DNA of 64,000 nucleotides from G963663315 sp963663315 (GCA_963663315.1 OY760176.1:868001-932000), one strand, 5' to 3'. Shown: positions 17,656 through 25,730, counted from the stretch's first letter. Numbers and translations are program-made. Notes: generated by a model not told the origin, from the sequence alone.

Positions 17656-18522
17656 TTGGAAATTATCTCGATTCTGTTCCCTGTTGTTTTCATCGTACTG
17701 CTTGGATTCCTGTATGCTCGCAAGTTCGAGCCCGATATGGGGGTGGCGAACGGGCTTGTTTTACGGGTGTTTTTACCGGCGTTGATATTTGATGTCGTAG
17801 CAAGCGGCGAATTTGCGATTGTCACTTATCGCTGGTTAATCGTCGGCGGCATCATTGTTATACTGGGTTCGGGACTCATAGCCTGGCCTATGGGACGGAT
17901 TCTGAAATATCCCAATCGTGCGTTCGTGCCCAGCATGATGTTCAACAACTGCAGAAATCTGGGGTTGCCCGTTGCCGTCCTGGCATTTGGCGATCAGGCG
18001 CTGGAAGCCGCAATCATATTGTTTCTGGTCAGCAATCTGGGGCATTTCACGTTTGGTGTTTATCTTTTCGGAGGAGCGGTGTCATGGAAGAGTCTGCTTG
18101 GGAATGCGGTCAATATCGCGACGATACTTGCCCTCGTGTTCAATTTTACCGGGGTCAGACTTCCTGAGGTTATGCAGTTGCCGATTACCATGCTTGGTCA
18201 AATTGTGATTCCGCTGATGCTTTTTTCCTTGGGCGTGCGAATGCAAAGGACGCAGATGGAACACTGGAAAATTGGAATCGTATCCGGCCTGGTCTGTCCG
18301 TTGTCGGGGCTTTTATTTGCGTTCATCGCAGTCTGGATACTGCCTTTGACGACGTTCCAGACGGGGTTGCTGATCCTGTTTTCCGCATTGCCCCCTGCAG
18401 TACTGAATTTTCTGTTTTCGGAACAATACAATCAACAGCCGGAAGTGGTTGCATCCATCGTGTTGATTTCAAATGCGATGTCCGTCGGCGTACTGTCGAT
18501 AGTGCTTTGGTGGCTGCTGTAG
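17656..18522 (+). CDS. AEC (auxin efflux carrier) family transporter
   Basis: 288 residues, about ten hydrophobic helices in two five-helix halves. Conserved polar points include FNNCRNLGLPVAVLAFGDQA near residues 96-115 and a C-terminal helix near SNAMSVGVLSIVLWWLL. AEC proteins export or import small organic acids; the substrate here is unknown. TTG start, no strong ribosome-binding site. Its last 60 bp are duplicated at 20186, on the far side of the neighbouring ATPase gene. Confidence 0.85.
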   Translation: MEIISILFPVVFIVLLGFLYARKFEPDMGVANGLVLRVFLPALIFDVVASGEFAIVTYRWLIVGGIIVILGSGLIAWPMGRILKYPNRAFVPSMMFNNCRNLGLPVAVLAFGDQALEAAIILFLVSNLGHFTFGVYLFGGAVSWKSLLGNAVNIATILALVFNFTGVRLPEVMQLPITMLGQIVIPLMLFSLGVRMQRTQMEHWKIGIVSGLVCPLSGLLFAFIAVWILPLTTFQTGLLILFSALPPAVLNFLFSEQYNQQPEVVASIVLISNAMSVGVLSIVLWWLL

Positions 18523-18655
18523 ATTTTTGCGTATGGACAGGCCCCTTGCCTGTCCGATAACTTACGTAGGGACAGGCCCCTGTGCCTGTCCGATAAGCGG
18601 TCCGGAGTAACGCTCTGATCATCGGACAACCACGGGGGGTCGTCCCTACGGGGGT
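18463..18655 (+). repeat. 193-bp direct repeat, left copy (AEC gene tail plus REP-like hairpins)
   Basis: Aligns without gaps to 20186-20378 with two mismatches seen by eye. It contains the last 60 bp of the AEC transporter gene and two GGACAGGC/GCCTGTCC hairpins (18535-18555 and 18570-18591). The two copies bracket the DUF4143-type ATPase gene. Confidence 0.93.
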
Positions 18656-18678
18656 AACGTCCACGGGGTTAACCCCTA

Positions 18679-19959
18679 TCAGGAAGTACCCCACAAAATA
18701 CTGACCGGAAGAGCGAAAGCATGATTGCCAAATCTGAGTTTCTCTCTACCAAGATAGAAAATGATCAACGTAATTCCATATTTTTTGCCTGGCCCCTCAC
18801 TTGCAAACCAACGTAGGTGCTTGAAGTCTTGCGAGGTAACCGATGAAGAGGCTTTCACTTCAATTCCGATTAGTCTTGAAGCGCTTTCAGCGAGAATATC
18901 AATTTCACGTCCTCGTCCGTCTCGCCAATGATAAAATCTTGGTACCTTATTTTGATGTGGAGCCGCGCGGAGTAATTCAGCATAAACAAAACTCTCGAGC
19001 AACCCGCCGATTGCAGTCGGATTTGCATCGATAGCAAAACTGTCTTCGTCAAGATGTCTCAATGCGCACGCGATTCCCGTGTCAACAAAATTACTCTTGG
19101 CGTTTTTAACTTCCCGGTTTGCCTCCCCTGACGTCCAGGCCCCCAGTTTGGTTACAATCGACAATTTCAACAGAATATCAAGATACGTTTCCATCGTGTT
19201 TCGTCTTATCGCGACTGATTTGCATAACTCGGCGATATTCAACTCATTTCCAGTCCGAACTGCCAATTGATCGATAAGGCGCCGCAATGCATCTGACTTG
19301 CGAATCGTAAAAATGTGAGCGACATCTCTGTCCACAATTGTATTGATGTGGTCTCGATACTGCATCTGTCGATTCTTGATATTCAGTTCTCGCATTCCTG
19401 GAAATCCACCAGCTAAAAGAATATCAATATATTCGCGTCGGTCCAATTGATCCGGATCAGGCAGTTCAGACAAGTCAGGATTCGCTGAAAAACCCCAGTC
19501 AAGAATTCTGGATGGAGTTTGTTTCTTTATCTCAGTAATGGTCAACGGCCAGAGGTGAAGCGTTCGTACTCGACCAGCAAGAGAATCGGCAACGTTATAA
19601 GTTGTAAATATGTTCGACGACCCCGTTAATACAAACTGCCCTGGTCGGTTGTTCTCGTCTACAATTCTCTTGATGGCTAGTGGGAGTACATTCGTGCGTT
19701 GTGCTTCGTCTATGATCAGTGGTTTATCGTGCAGTTTTTGCGTCATGTCTGAAAGATAGCCAAACGGATCAAATTCGAGTGCACTCAGAATTACCGGGTC
19801 GTCCAATGAAATAAATGTTCCTTGCTGAAAGATTTCACGGACTAGAGTGGTTTTTCCGACTTGTCGGGGTCCGATGATATTTACAATGCGCGAATATGTC
19901 AGCGCCTCGCCAAGTTCAATGCTCAGGTGTCTTGGAATAATTCTTGCAGAATCAACCAT
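18679..19959 (-). CDS. AAA ATPase with C-terminal DUF4143 nuclease-like domain
   Basis: 426 residues. Walker A GPRQVGKTT at 30-38, Walker B LIIDEAQR near 81-88, and the sensor-like LTGSSN near 111-116. The C-terminal half is the DUF4143 domain, with GREIDILAES and IGIEVKAS near residues 350-375, a PD-(D/E)xK-type pattern. Such proteins are widespread in mobile and defence-rich regions but their cellular job is mostly unknown. Upstream lie a 23-bp tandem array and a scrap of an Xre gene, and a 193-bp duplication encloses the whole segment. Confidence 0.88.
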   Translation of the reverse strand: MVDSARIIPRHLSIELGEALTYSRIVNIIGPRQVGKTTLVREIFQQGTFISLDDPVILSALEFDPFGYLSDMTQKLHDKPLIIDEAQRTNVLPLAIKRIVDENNRPGQFVLTGSSNIFTTYNVADSLAGRVRTLHLWPLTITEIKKQTPSRILDWGFSANPDLSELPDPDQLDRREYIDILLAGGFPGMRELNIKNRQMQYRDHINTIVDRDVAHIFTIRKSDALRRLIDQLAVRTGNELNIAELCKSVAIRRNTMETYLDILLKLSIVTKLGAWTSGEANREVKNAKSNFVDTGIACALRHLDEDSFAIDANPTAIGGLLESFVYAELLRAAPHQNKVPRFYHWRDGRGREIDILAESASRLIGIEVKASSSVTSQDFKHLRWFASEGPGKKYGITLIIFYLGREKLRFGNHAFALPVSILWGTS

Positions 19960-20000
19960 TTACGTTTCATAGGTTATATAAAGATTAGTTACAGCAGCAC

Positions 20001-20092
20001 GGTGAAAATATCAATAGTATATTGGTGAATATATCATTAATGTTATGGCAATAATACTAATAGTATTGTGGTGAATATATCAATATGAAAGT
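20001..20092. repeat. Four-unit 23-bp tandem array upstream of the DUF4143 ATPase gene
   Basis: Units begin at 20001, 20024, 20047 and 20070, exactly 23 bp apart. Units 1, 2 and 4 begin GGTGAA(A/T)ATATCA; unit 3 is degenerate (GGCAATAATACTA). The array starts 42 bp upstream of the ATPase start codon on the opposite strand. The phasing of about two helical turns suits a multimeric regulator or iteron-type binding. No spacers, so not CRISPR. Confidence 0.75.
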
Positions 20093-20106
20093 GGAGAGCG
20101 GCGGCT
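20082..20106 (+). pseudogene. 25-bp scrap identical to part of the xre gene at 22214-22238
   Basis: The last tandem unit runs into 25 bp identical to codons for KYESGERRL of the Xre regulator 2.1 kb away. It has no open context here. It marks a past rearrangement involving the xre gene or a close copy. The following 79 bp, up to 20185, show nothing I recognise. Confidence 0.65.
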
Positions 20107-20185
20107 TGCGCCGAATCATGGGTGAAAAAAATGGGGAGACTCTGGGCTGTCTTTCAAATTGATTTGCCTGTTGTGCTTCACTGTA

Positions 20186-20378
20186 TTGATTTCAAATGCG
20201 ATGTCCGTCGGCGTACTGTCGATAGTGCTTTGGTGGCTGCTGTAGATTTTTGCGTATGGACAGGCCCCTTGCCTGTCCGATAACTTACGTATGGACAGGC
20301 CCCTGTGCCTGTCCGATAAGCGGTCCGGAGTAACGCTCAGATCATCGGACAACCACGGGGGGTCGTCCCTACGGGGGT
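20186..20378 (+). repeat. 193-bp direct repeat, right copy
   Basis: Copy of 18463-18655, including the 60-bp tail of the AEC gene and the two REP-like hairpins (20258-20278 and 20293-20314). Near identity shows a recent duplication or an insertion that duplicated its target. Confidence 0.93.
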
Positions 20379-20418
20379 GTTGTGTCATGATTAATCCAGG
20401 GACTTGCAGTGATTCGTT

Positions 20419-21681
20419 CTATCCTCCAAGGTAGGTATCTTCCAGGGGAAAGTCGGACAACAGCTCGGGGCCGTCAGATTTAATCCATATCGGCTGTTCC
20501 AGTTTGACGCCCTCTTTTGCCCCGATTTCTCCAACATAGCATTCGACGCATACCACCATATTCTCTTCAAATACACCATCATAGGCGCCCCATTCTTCAT
20601 CTTCCCGATACCAGATCAGAGGATACTCTACGCCCATGCCGCAGCCGTGAGCGACATCTGCATATCGATTGGGAAGACAGTTCTCAGGAAGCTGATAGGC
20701 TTTGTCTGAGTATTCCAAAAATCCCATACCGGGGGTGAGCAGGGCTGTATTGTGCTGTAGTTGTGCATGCGCGATTGCGTATGCCTTCCTTTGTTTATAT
20801 GTTGGTTTTTTATCACCCACAACCCAGCTTCTGGAGATATCGTTATAAAAACCCAATGGGCCGATCATGTCGGTATCGAGTGCGATCATGTCTCCGTTAT
20901 TAATGATTCGATCAGATGTTTCCTGGAACCAGGGAAGGGTTCTTGGACCACTGGTGAGCAGTCGCGTCTCAGGATACTCACCGCCCCGTTCCACGCAGCC
21001 TTTAATCAGAAGCGCCAGCGCTGCTGATTCTCTCATTCCGGGCTCAAGTCGATCTTTCAGATCACGAACGCTGTCCTCGCAAGTACCAAGTGACCACTTG
21101 AGCGCCCTTATTTCCTCAATGGATTTAATCGCTCTTGCTTTTTCCATGACAGATTTGCCGTCTTTCAAATGAATATTCGCTTTCTGACAAGCCAGACACA
21201 GCGCCAGGTCGGCCCGGTCAATGGCGATATTTTCTCGCTGTATGCCCGATTCGTGTAACATCGATTTTAATTCGGTGGCCCATCTGTCCGCCATTTCATG
21301 GGAGCGCTCTCCCACGATCATATAGTCGGTGGAGATAGCAGGTCTGAATTCCGAGATTTGACTTAAGTTCTGTGACAAATGCATGGAACCTGGAAGATCA
21401 AACAGAATGACTCCCCCTGCTTCCAGAATGACTGCATATCGACAGAAATTATGCATGGTCCACACCTGCATATTTCGACTTCCGGTTGCATACCGAATAT
21501 TGATGGGATCAAAGAGAACGACTCCGGCATAGTCATGTTCTCTTAACCGACGCCGAATTTGCTGGAGGCGATGAGTTTGTATTTTTTGTTGGGTTTCTTT
21601 ATCTATCAATGAACAATTGTCTGGATATACCCAATATTTTCGGGAATTCGATTCTGTCTCATCTGGAACGGTATCGCACAA
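20419..21681 (-). CDS. DddP-like M24 metallopeptidase-fold protein (possible DMSP lyase)
   Basis: 420 residues, creatinase/prolidase fold. It carries DddP-type stretches: FDPINIRYATGSRNMQVW near 57-74, ETRLLTSGPRTLPWFQE near 238-254, DTDMIG, NDISRSW and AHGCGMGVEYP. Candidate metal ligands are Asp269, Asp271, Asp281, His345, Glu380 and Glu395. All are offset by exactly 26 from the DddP ligands I recall (295, 297, 307, 371, 406, 421). DddP splits dimethylsulfoniopropionate into DMS and acrylate. However, the position of its proposed catalytic Asp377 is Val351 here, so a different substrate is possible. TTG start with no ribosome-binding site. No acrylate genes adjoin it. Confidence 0.72.
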   Translation of the reverse strand: MCDTVPDETESNSRKYWVYPDNCSLIDKETQQKIQTHRLQQIRRRLREHDYAGVVLFDPINIRYATGSRNMQVWTMHNFCRYAVILEAGGVILFDLPGSMHLSQNLSQISEFRPAISTDYMIVGERSHEMADRWATELKSMLHESGIQRENIAIDRADLALCLACQKANIHLKDGKSVMEKARAIKSIEEIRALKWSLGTCEDSVRDLKDRLEPGMRESAALALLIKGCVERGGEYPETRLLTSGPRTLPWFQETSDRIINNGDMIALDTDMIGPLGFYNDISRSWVVGDKKPTYKQRKAYAIAHAQLQHNTALLTPGMGFLEYSDKAYQLPENCLPNRYADVAHGCGMGVEYPLIWYREDEEWGAYDGVFEENMVVCVECYVGEIGAKEGVKLEQPIWIKSDGPELLSDFPLEDTYLGG

Positions 21682-21728
21682 GTAAAAGGAGAATTGCTGG
21701 TTGTCATCGTATCATATTGACAAATCAT

Positions 21729-21755
21729 AAAAAAAAGCCGGGATTGCTCCCGGCT
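21729..21755 (-). terminator. Rho-independent terminator, minus strand
   Basis: On the minus strand a perfect 8-bp stem AGCCGGGA/TCCCGGCT with a 4-nt loop is followed by eight T residues. It points left and ends a transcript coming from 21760-22000, where no coding gene exists on that strand. Confidence 0.85.
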
Positions 21756-21929
21756 CGGAATTGACTCGTGTCGCCCCTGACGGGTTCTTGTTGTTTTACC
21801 AGATAAATCTTATTGTAAATGAGGGTTCTTGCACGTCTAACTCCGCATCGAATTCAGTGTATCGGGCAATTCCCGACCGCGCGCTTTCAAAGTTTAGGGA
21901 CAGTGTTCTGTCAAATGGACGAGTTGGGA

Positions 21930-21954
21930 CACCGTGACCGTTCGGGTCACGGTG
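21930..21954. repeat. Perfect 10-bp hairpin in the intergenic region
   Basis: Arms CACCGTGACC and GGTCACGGTG with a 5-nt loop. No T-run follows on either strand, so it is a structural element, possibly inside the candidate small RNA. Confidence 0.6.
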
Positions 21955-22037
21955 CAAGAAACAGATCGGGTTTGATCATTTGGCTCTATAAAAATTTCTT
22001 AATATGGGATATTTAAGAACTATCACATATATTGAAT

Positions 22038-22075
22038 ATTTGTCAAGCAGTAATAATCATTTGTCAAGCAGTAAT
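22038..22075. promoter_or_regulatory. Tandem 17-bp repeat at the xre promoter (candidate operator)
   Basis: ATTTGTCAAGCAGTAAT occurs at 22038-22054 and 22059-22075, 21 bp apart. The first copy fills the 17-bp spacer between TTGAAT (22032) and AATCAT (22055), a plausible promoter for the Xre gene starting at 22084. On the opposite strand each copy supplies a TTGACA hexamer. Autoregulation by the Xre protein is inferred. Confidence 0.5.
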
Positions 22076-22083
22076 CATTCAAA

Positions 22084-22371
22084 ATGACGAACCGCCTCTG
22101 GGGGAGGGGGCAGATAGCATTTCAGCAGACGATCCGACAGGTGCGAAAGCGCGCCGGGTTGACGCAAACAAAGTTGTCGAAAAAACTGGCAAAGCCGCAG
22201 AGTTATGTGTCCAAATATGAAAGTGGAGAGCGGCGGCTCGATTATCTGGAAGTGCGGAAAATATGCGATTGCTGTGGAATTACTATCACTGAATTCGACG
22301 ACTTCCTGACGGAGTCGGAGTGCAGTTTTTCTGCATCGGAATCGGACCCTGACTCAATGAGTTCAAAATAA
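22084..22371 (+). CDS. Xre-family helix-turn-helix regulator
   Basis: 95 residues. A single HTH_3 domain (about 15-70) reads IRQVRKRAGLTQTKLSKKLA, then SYVSKYESGERRLDYLEV. The short acidic, Ser-rich C-tail (SECSFSASESDPDSMSSK) has no recognisable domain. Probable DNA-binding repressor, likely of its own promoter, where a tandem repeat lies. A 25-bp piece of this gene is also found upstream of the DUF4143 ATPase gene. No toxin partner adjoins it. Confidence 0.85.
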   Translation: MTNRLWGRGQIAFQQTIRQVRKRAGLTQTKLSKKLAKPQSYVSKYESGERRLDYLEVRKICDCCGITITEFDDFLTESECSFSASESDPDSMSSK

Positions 22372-22506
22372 CGGCTGTCGCCTTGCGGTTAAAAAGTGCC
22401 CGTTTCCCTCACTGATGGGGCAAAATCGATGATGATGTGTATAATTCCCTCCGAAGTTGCATAACACGCGAAGATTATTAATTCATTACTTGATGAGGCG
22501 CTTTCC

Positions 22507-22998
22507 ATGGCAATAAAAACTGGGGACAGGATCCCCAATATATCACTCTCCACAATGACTGCTGATGGGCCGAAGGATATTTCAACCGATGAGATTTTTG
22601 GCGGCAAAAAAGTACTTCTGTTCGCACTGCCGGGCGCATTTACGCCGACCTGTTCTGTGGCTCATTTACCGGGGTATGTGGTAAACCACGATGCGATAAA
22701 GGAAAAAGGCGTTGACACAATCGCCTGTCTGGCAGTGAACGATGCCTTTGTGATGGGCGCCTGGGGTCAAGCCCAGAATGTGGAAGACAACATTTTGATG
22801 CTGTCAGATGGAAGCGCTTCGTTGACTGAAGCGTTTGGTCTTGAACTGGATCTTACCGCACGCAACTTTGGCGTCCGCTCGCAACGTTACGCCCTGATTG
22901 CTGAAGATGGTGTGATTACCCATTTGAATGTCGAGTCGTCCGGCCCGGAGCTTAAAGTGAGTGATGCCGAAACGATGATGGCATTGTTGCAGGACTGA
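22507..22998 (+). CDS. Peroxiredoxin, Prx5 type
   Basis: 163 residues. The peroxidatic cysteine sits in LPGAFTPTCS (Cys49), the signature of the Prx5/AhpC-TSA subfamily that reduces peroxides using glutathione/glutaredoxin or thioredoxin. The helix after VNDAFVMGAWG and the GVRSQRYALIAEDGVI strand-turn complete the fold. No fused glutaredoxin domain. Cytosolic. A TATAAT at 22440 may be the -10 box. Confidence 0.92.
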   Translation: MAIKTGDRIPNISLSTMTADGPKDISTDEIFGGKKVLLFALPGAFTPTCSVAHLPGYVVNHDAIKEKGVDTIACLAVNDAFVMGAWGQAQNVEDNILMLSDGSASLTEAFGLELDLTARNFGVRSQRYALIAEDGVITHLNVESSGPELKVSDAETMMALLQD

Positions 22999-23081
22999 TC
23001 ATATTTGGGCGGGAGGAACAGGTTATGGGTACACGTATTTTTTATTTCCTGATGACCAATCTGGCGATACGCACGTCCTGA

Positions 23082-23912
23082 TCAGCGTTTGCCCAGGTAT
23101 CTGTCCATCATCCTGTCGGGCAGGATGCGTTTCAGTACGGCCAGTACTTTTGTTGGTGTCGTTACCCGATATCTGATTCTGGGGCGAGGGCTTTCCAGCG
23201 CCTGGATGGTGGCTTCCAATACCGCCTCGGGCGGTAGTGTGTAACGGGTCGGGTGGTCACTCTGTAAGCGTTTTTCGAATTCTTCATACTCTGACTTGTG
23301 AACACTGTGGTTTCGATCAATGTGTTTAATAAATTGAAGGTAGGAATTAATCCTGAATTCGCTGGTGATCGGACCTGGTTCAATCAGGCTCAGTTCGACC
23401 CCGGACCCGACCAGTTCCAGGCGCATAGTATCGGTTAAGCCTTCCAGAGCATACTTGCTAGCATTGTAGGCGCCGCGGTATTTCAGGCAGACAAAGCCGA
23501 GAACCGAACTGATCTGTATTATTCTGCCTGTATTGTGCTGTCGCATGATCGGGATAACCTGATTGGTGAGTTCCTGGGTCCCGAATACATTGGTTTCAAA
23601 CTGGGCCTTCAAACTGGTCCGGGTCAGATCCTCAACTGCGCCCGGTTGTCCATAAGCGCCATTATTGATCAATCCGAACAGTTTGCCGCCAGTCAGTTCG
23701 AGGGTTTTGGCAAGGCCACTCCCGATGGATTCAGGATCATCAAGATCAAGCACAACCGTGTCCAGTCCGGTTTCAGCCAGAGCAGGCAGATCATCCGGAT
23801 TGCGGCAACTTGCTATGACGTGGTAGCCTCGGCGATGCAAACCCAAAGCCAGACAATGCCCAATGCCGGTTGAACAGCCGGTAATCAGAACCGGGTTATT
23901 CTTATTCATCAC
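23082..23912 (-). CDS. Short-chain dehydrogenase/reductase
   Basis: 276 residues of the classical SDR type. Cofactor motif TGCSTGIG near residues 11-18, LINNGAYG for the NAG-type structural motif, a catalytic Ser in QISSVLG, and YNASK for the Tyr-Lys pair near 155-160. A basic residue at the end of the second strand (CRNPDD) suggests NADP. Convergent with the peroxiredoxin gene. Substrate unknown. Confidence 0.88.
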   Translation of the reverse strand: MMNKNNPVLITGCSTGIGHCLALGLHRRGYHVIASCRNPDDLPALAETGLDTVVLDLDDPESIGSGLAKTLELTGGKLFGLINNGAYGQPGAVEDLTRTSLKAQFETNVFGTQELTNQVIPIMRQHNTGRIIQISSVLGFVCLKYRGAYNASKYALEGLTDTMRLELVGSGVELSLIEPGPITSEFRINSYLQFIKHIDRNHSVHKSEYEEFEKRLQSDHPTRYTLPPEAVLEATIQALESPRPRIRYRVTTPTKVLAVLKRILPDRMMDRYLGKR

Positions 23913-24000
23913 TTTACGATAGTTTCTTGCTGTATCACCGGGAATTATACAAGTGAATACATTACCCGGATGAATTTTAATAATATATTATCCTCATGTT

Positions 24001-24981
24001 ATGTCTCCTGACGAACTGACAGTCAAATTGAATAACAACAAGAAGGTAAGGGTTGCGGTCATTGGGGTAGGTTACCTGGGTCAGATTCATGCCAGGATTT
24101 ATCATGAAATGGACAACACCGACCTGGTTGCAGTGGTGGATACCGATGCGGCAGTGGCACAAGATGTCGCGCAAAGCTGTGGCTGTCAGGCGCTGACCCG
24201 CGCTGAAGAAGTTCTGGGTCGGATTGACGCGGTCAGCGTCGTGGTTCCGACCAGCGTGCATTTACCCGTCGTGCGTCCGTTCCTTGAAGCAGGTATACAT
24301 ACCCTGCTCGAAAAACCAGTAGCGCTGACTGTAGAAGAAAGCGCCCTGATTGTCCGGATTGCTAAAGCGAACGGGGCGATATTGCAGATCGGGCATCTGG
24401 AGCGATTCAATGCAGGGGTCATGAAAATAGCGGAGCTGGCGCGGCAACCCCGGTTTATCGAGGTACACCGGTTGGGACAATTTAACCAACGCGCTACCGA
24501 TGTCGATGTGGTTACCGACCTGATGATCCACGATATTGATATCGTGCTGTCGCTGATCAAATCCGGACTGAAATCAATTTCAGCCACCGGCACACCGGTT
24601 GTGACTGATCATGTTGATATTGCCAACGCGCGCCTGGAATTTGAAAATGGAGCGGTTGCCAATGTCACTTCCAGTCGGGTATCGACCCATCGATTTCGTC
24701 GGATCAGAGTGTTTTCCGAGGATCGTTATCTGGGGTTGAATTTTCTGACCCAGCAATTATCTGAAGTCAGAACGGGTAAGAAAAAGAAAGGCAGTAACTT
24801 TCCGGAGCTGGAGCGCCGGGATATTCAGGTCTCCCCTCAACTACCCTTGAATGCCGAGCTGGCCCACTTTATTGACTGTGTCAACCATGGCAAGCGTCCC
24901 TTGGTCAGTGGTGAAGATGGCCTGTTTGCTGTCGAGGTCGCAGAAATGGTAAGAGCGAAAATTTCCAAGTCTGGATATTGA
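24001..24981 (+). CDS. Gfo/Idh/MocA family oxidoreductase
   Basis: 326 residues. The N-terminal NAD(P) fold has VRVAVIGVGYLGQIHAR near 18-34, and the family lysine is in LLEKPVALT near 100-108; the C-terminal half is the substrate-binding sheet. Members oxidise or epimerise sugars, sugar nucleotides or inositols. Some related genes act on UDP-GlcNAc in lipid A variants, but no lpx gene is present here, so I leave the substrate open. It overlaps the next frame by 4 bp only if that gene uses its earlier start. Confidence 0.85.
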   Translation: MSPDELTVKLNNNKKVRVAVIGVGYLGQIHARIYHEMDNTDLVAVVDTDAAVAQDVAQSCGCQALTRAEEVLGRIDAVSVVVPTSVHLPVVRPFLEAGIHTLLEKPVALTVEESALIVRIAKANGAILQIGHLERFNAGVMKIAELARQPRFIEVHRLGQFNQRATDVDVVTDLMIHDIDIVLSLIKSGLKSISATGTPVVTDHVDIANARLEFENGAVANVTSSRVSTHRFRRIRVFSEDRYLGLNFLTQQLSEVRTGKKKKGSNFPELERRDIQVSPQLPLNAELAHFIDCVNHGKRPLVSGEDGLFAVEVAEMVRAKISKSGY

Positions 24982-25013
24982 CAGGCAAATCGAATGTGTA
25001 TGAAGTGGTGACC

Positions 25014-25730
25014 ATGACCAAAGAATTATTTCGCGAAGACGGATACCTGAAATCCTGCAGAGCACGGGTGACGGCTGTTTATCCGGATGGCGACCGGTAT
25101 GGCATATCGGTTGATCAAACCGTGTTTTACCCGTTGGGTGGAGGACAACCCGGAGACACAGGCACAATAACCCGTGCTGACGGTACAGTCATTGACGTGA
25201 TTGATTGCTACAAGGACAGAACGGCTGGCCAGCATCTGCACATCGTCAGCCAGCGTGACAATCTTCCGACATCAGGGGAAGAGGTCATGCTTTCACTGAA
25301 TTGGGAGCGACGCTATCGCCTGATGAGAATGCACAGTTGCATGCACATGCTTTGCGTAGCGGTTCCGGCTCCTGTCACCGGGGGCTCGATTCGGGATGGT
25401 AGCGGCCGGCTTGATTTCAATTTGCCGGACCCGCCTGAAAAGACGGATTTGGAACAGCGATTGAATGAAATAATCCAGCAGGATCACCCGATGACCTTAC
25501 GCTGGATCACAGACGAGGAAATGGCGGCGCAACCGGAGTTGATCCGTACCATGTCGGTCAAGCCGCCGATGGGTAGCGGCAAGGTCAGGCTGGTTCAGTT
25601 TGGTGGAGCGGATTTGCAACCCTGTGGTGGCGCCCATGTCGCCAGCAGTGGTGAAATCGGGCCGGTTCAGGTCAAAAGCATCAAGAACAAGGGCAAGCAG
25701 AATCGACGAATTACCATAGAGTTCGCCTGA
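25014..25730 (+). CDS. Alanyl-tRNA editing protein, AlaX type
   Basis: 238 residues from ATG at 25014. It corresponds to the editing domain of AlaRS: a beta-barrel part with VFYPLGGGQPGDTG near 35-48, then the zinc site formed by MHSCMHM near 104-110 and QPCGGAHV near 203-210. It hydrolyses mischarged Ser- or Gly-tRNA-Ala in trans. The frame is open to 24978; I chose the internal Met because the family starts close to the barrel. Confidence 0.9.
   Translation: MTKELFREDGYLKSCRARVTAVYPDGDRYGISVDQTVFYPLGGGQPGDTGTITRADGTVIDVIDCYKDRTAGQHLHIVSQRDNLPTSGEEVMLSLNWERRYRLMRMHSCMHMLCVAVPAPVTGGSIRDGSGRLDFNLPDPPEKTDLEQRLNEIIQQDHPMTLRWITDEEMAAQPELIRTMSVKPPMGSGKVRLVQFGGADLQPCGGAHVASSGEIGPVQVKSIKNKGKQNRRITIEFA

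Larger units (their letters stand above)
21729..22015 (-). ncRNA. Candidate small RNA ending at the 21.7-kb terminator
   Basis: Inferred only. A strong minus-strand terminator at 21729 has no minus-strand gene feeding it. A TTGACA hexamer 16 bp from GATAGT (about 22020-22046, minus strand) could drive a transcript of roughly 280 nt. The interval contains a perfect 10-bp hairpin at 21930-21954. I compared it by eye with 6S RNA, tmRNA, RNase P and SRP RNA landmarks and found no match. Confidence 0.3.

Noticed and set aside
20001..20092. CRISPR array from the 23-bp repeats
   Set aside because: The units are directly adjacent with no spacers, and no cas gene lies in the window.
20116..20388. 90-codon minus-strand ORF over the right 193-bp repeat
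   Set aside because: It consists of REP-like hairpins and the antisense of the AEC gene tail.
21729..22015. 6S RNA, tmRNA, RNase P RNA or SRP RNA
   Set aside because: None of the diagnostic sequences of these RNAs is visible in the interval.
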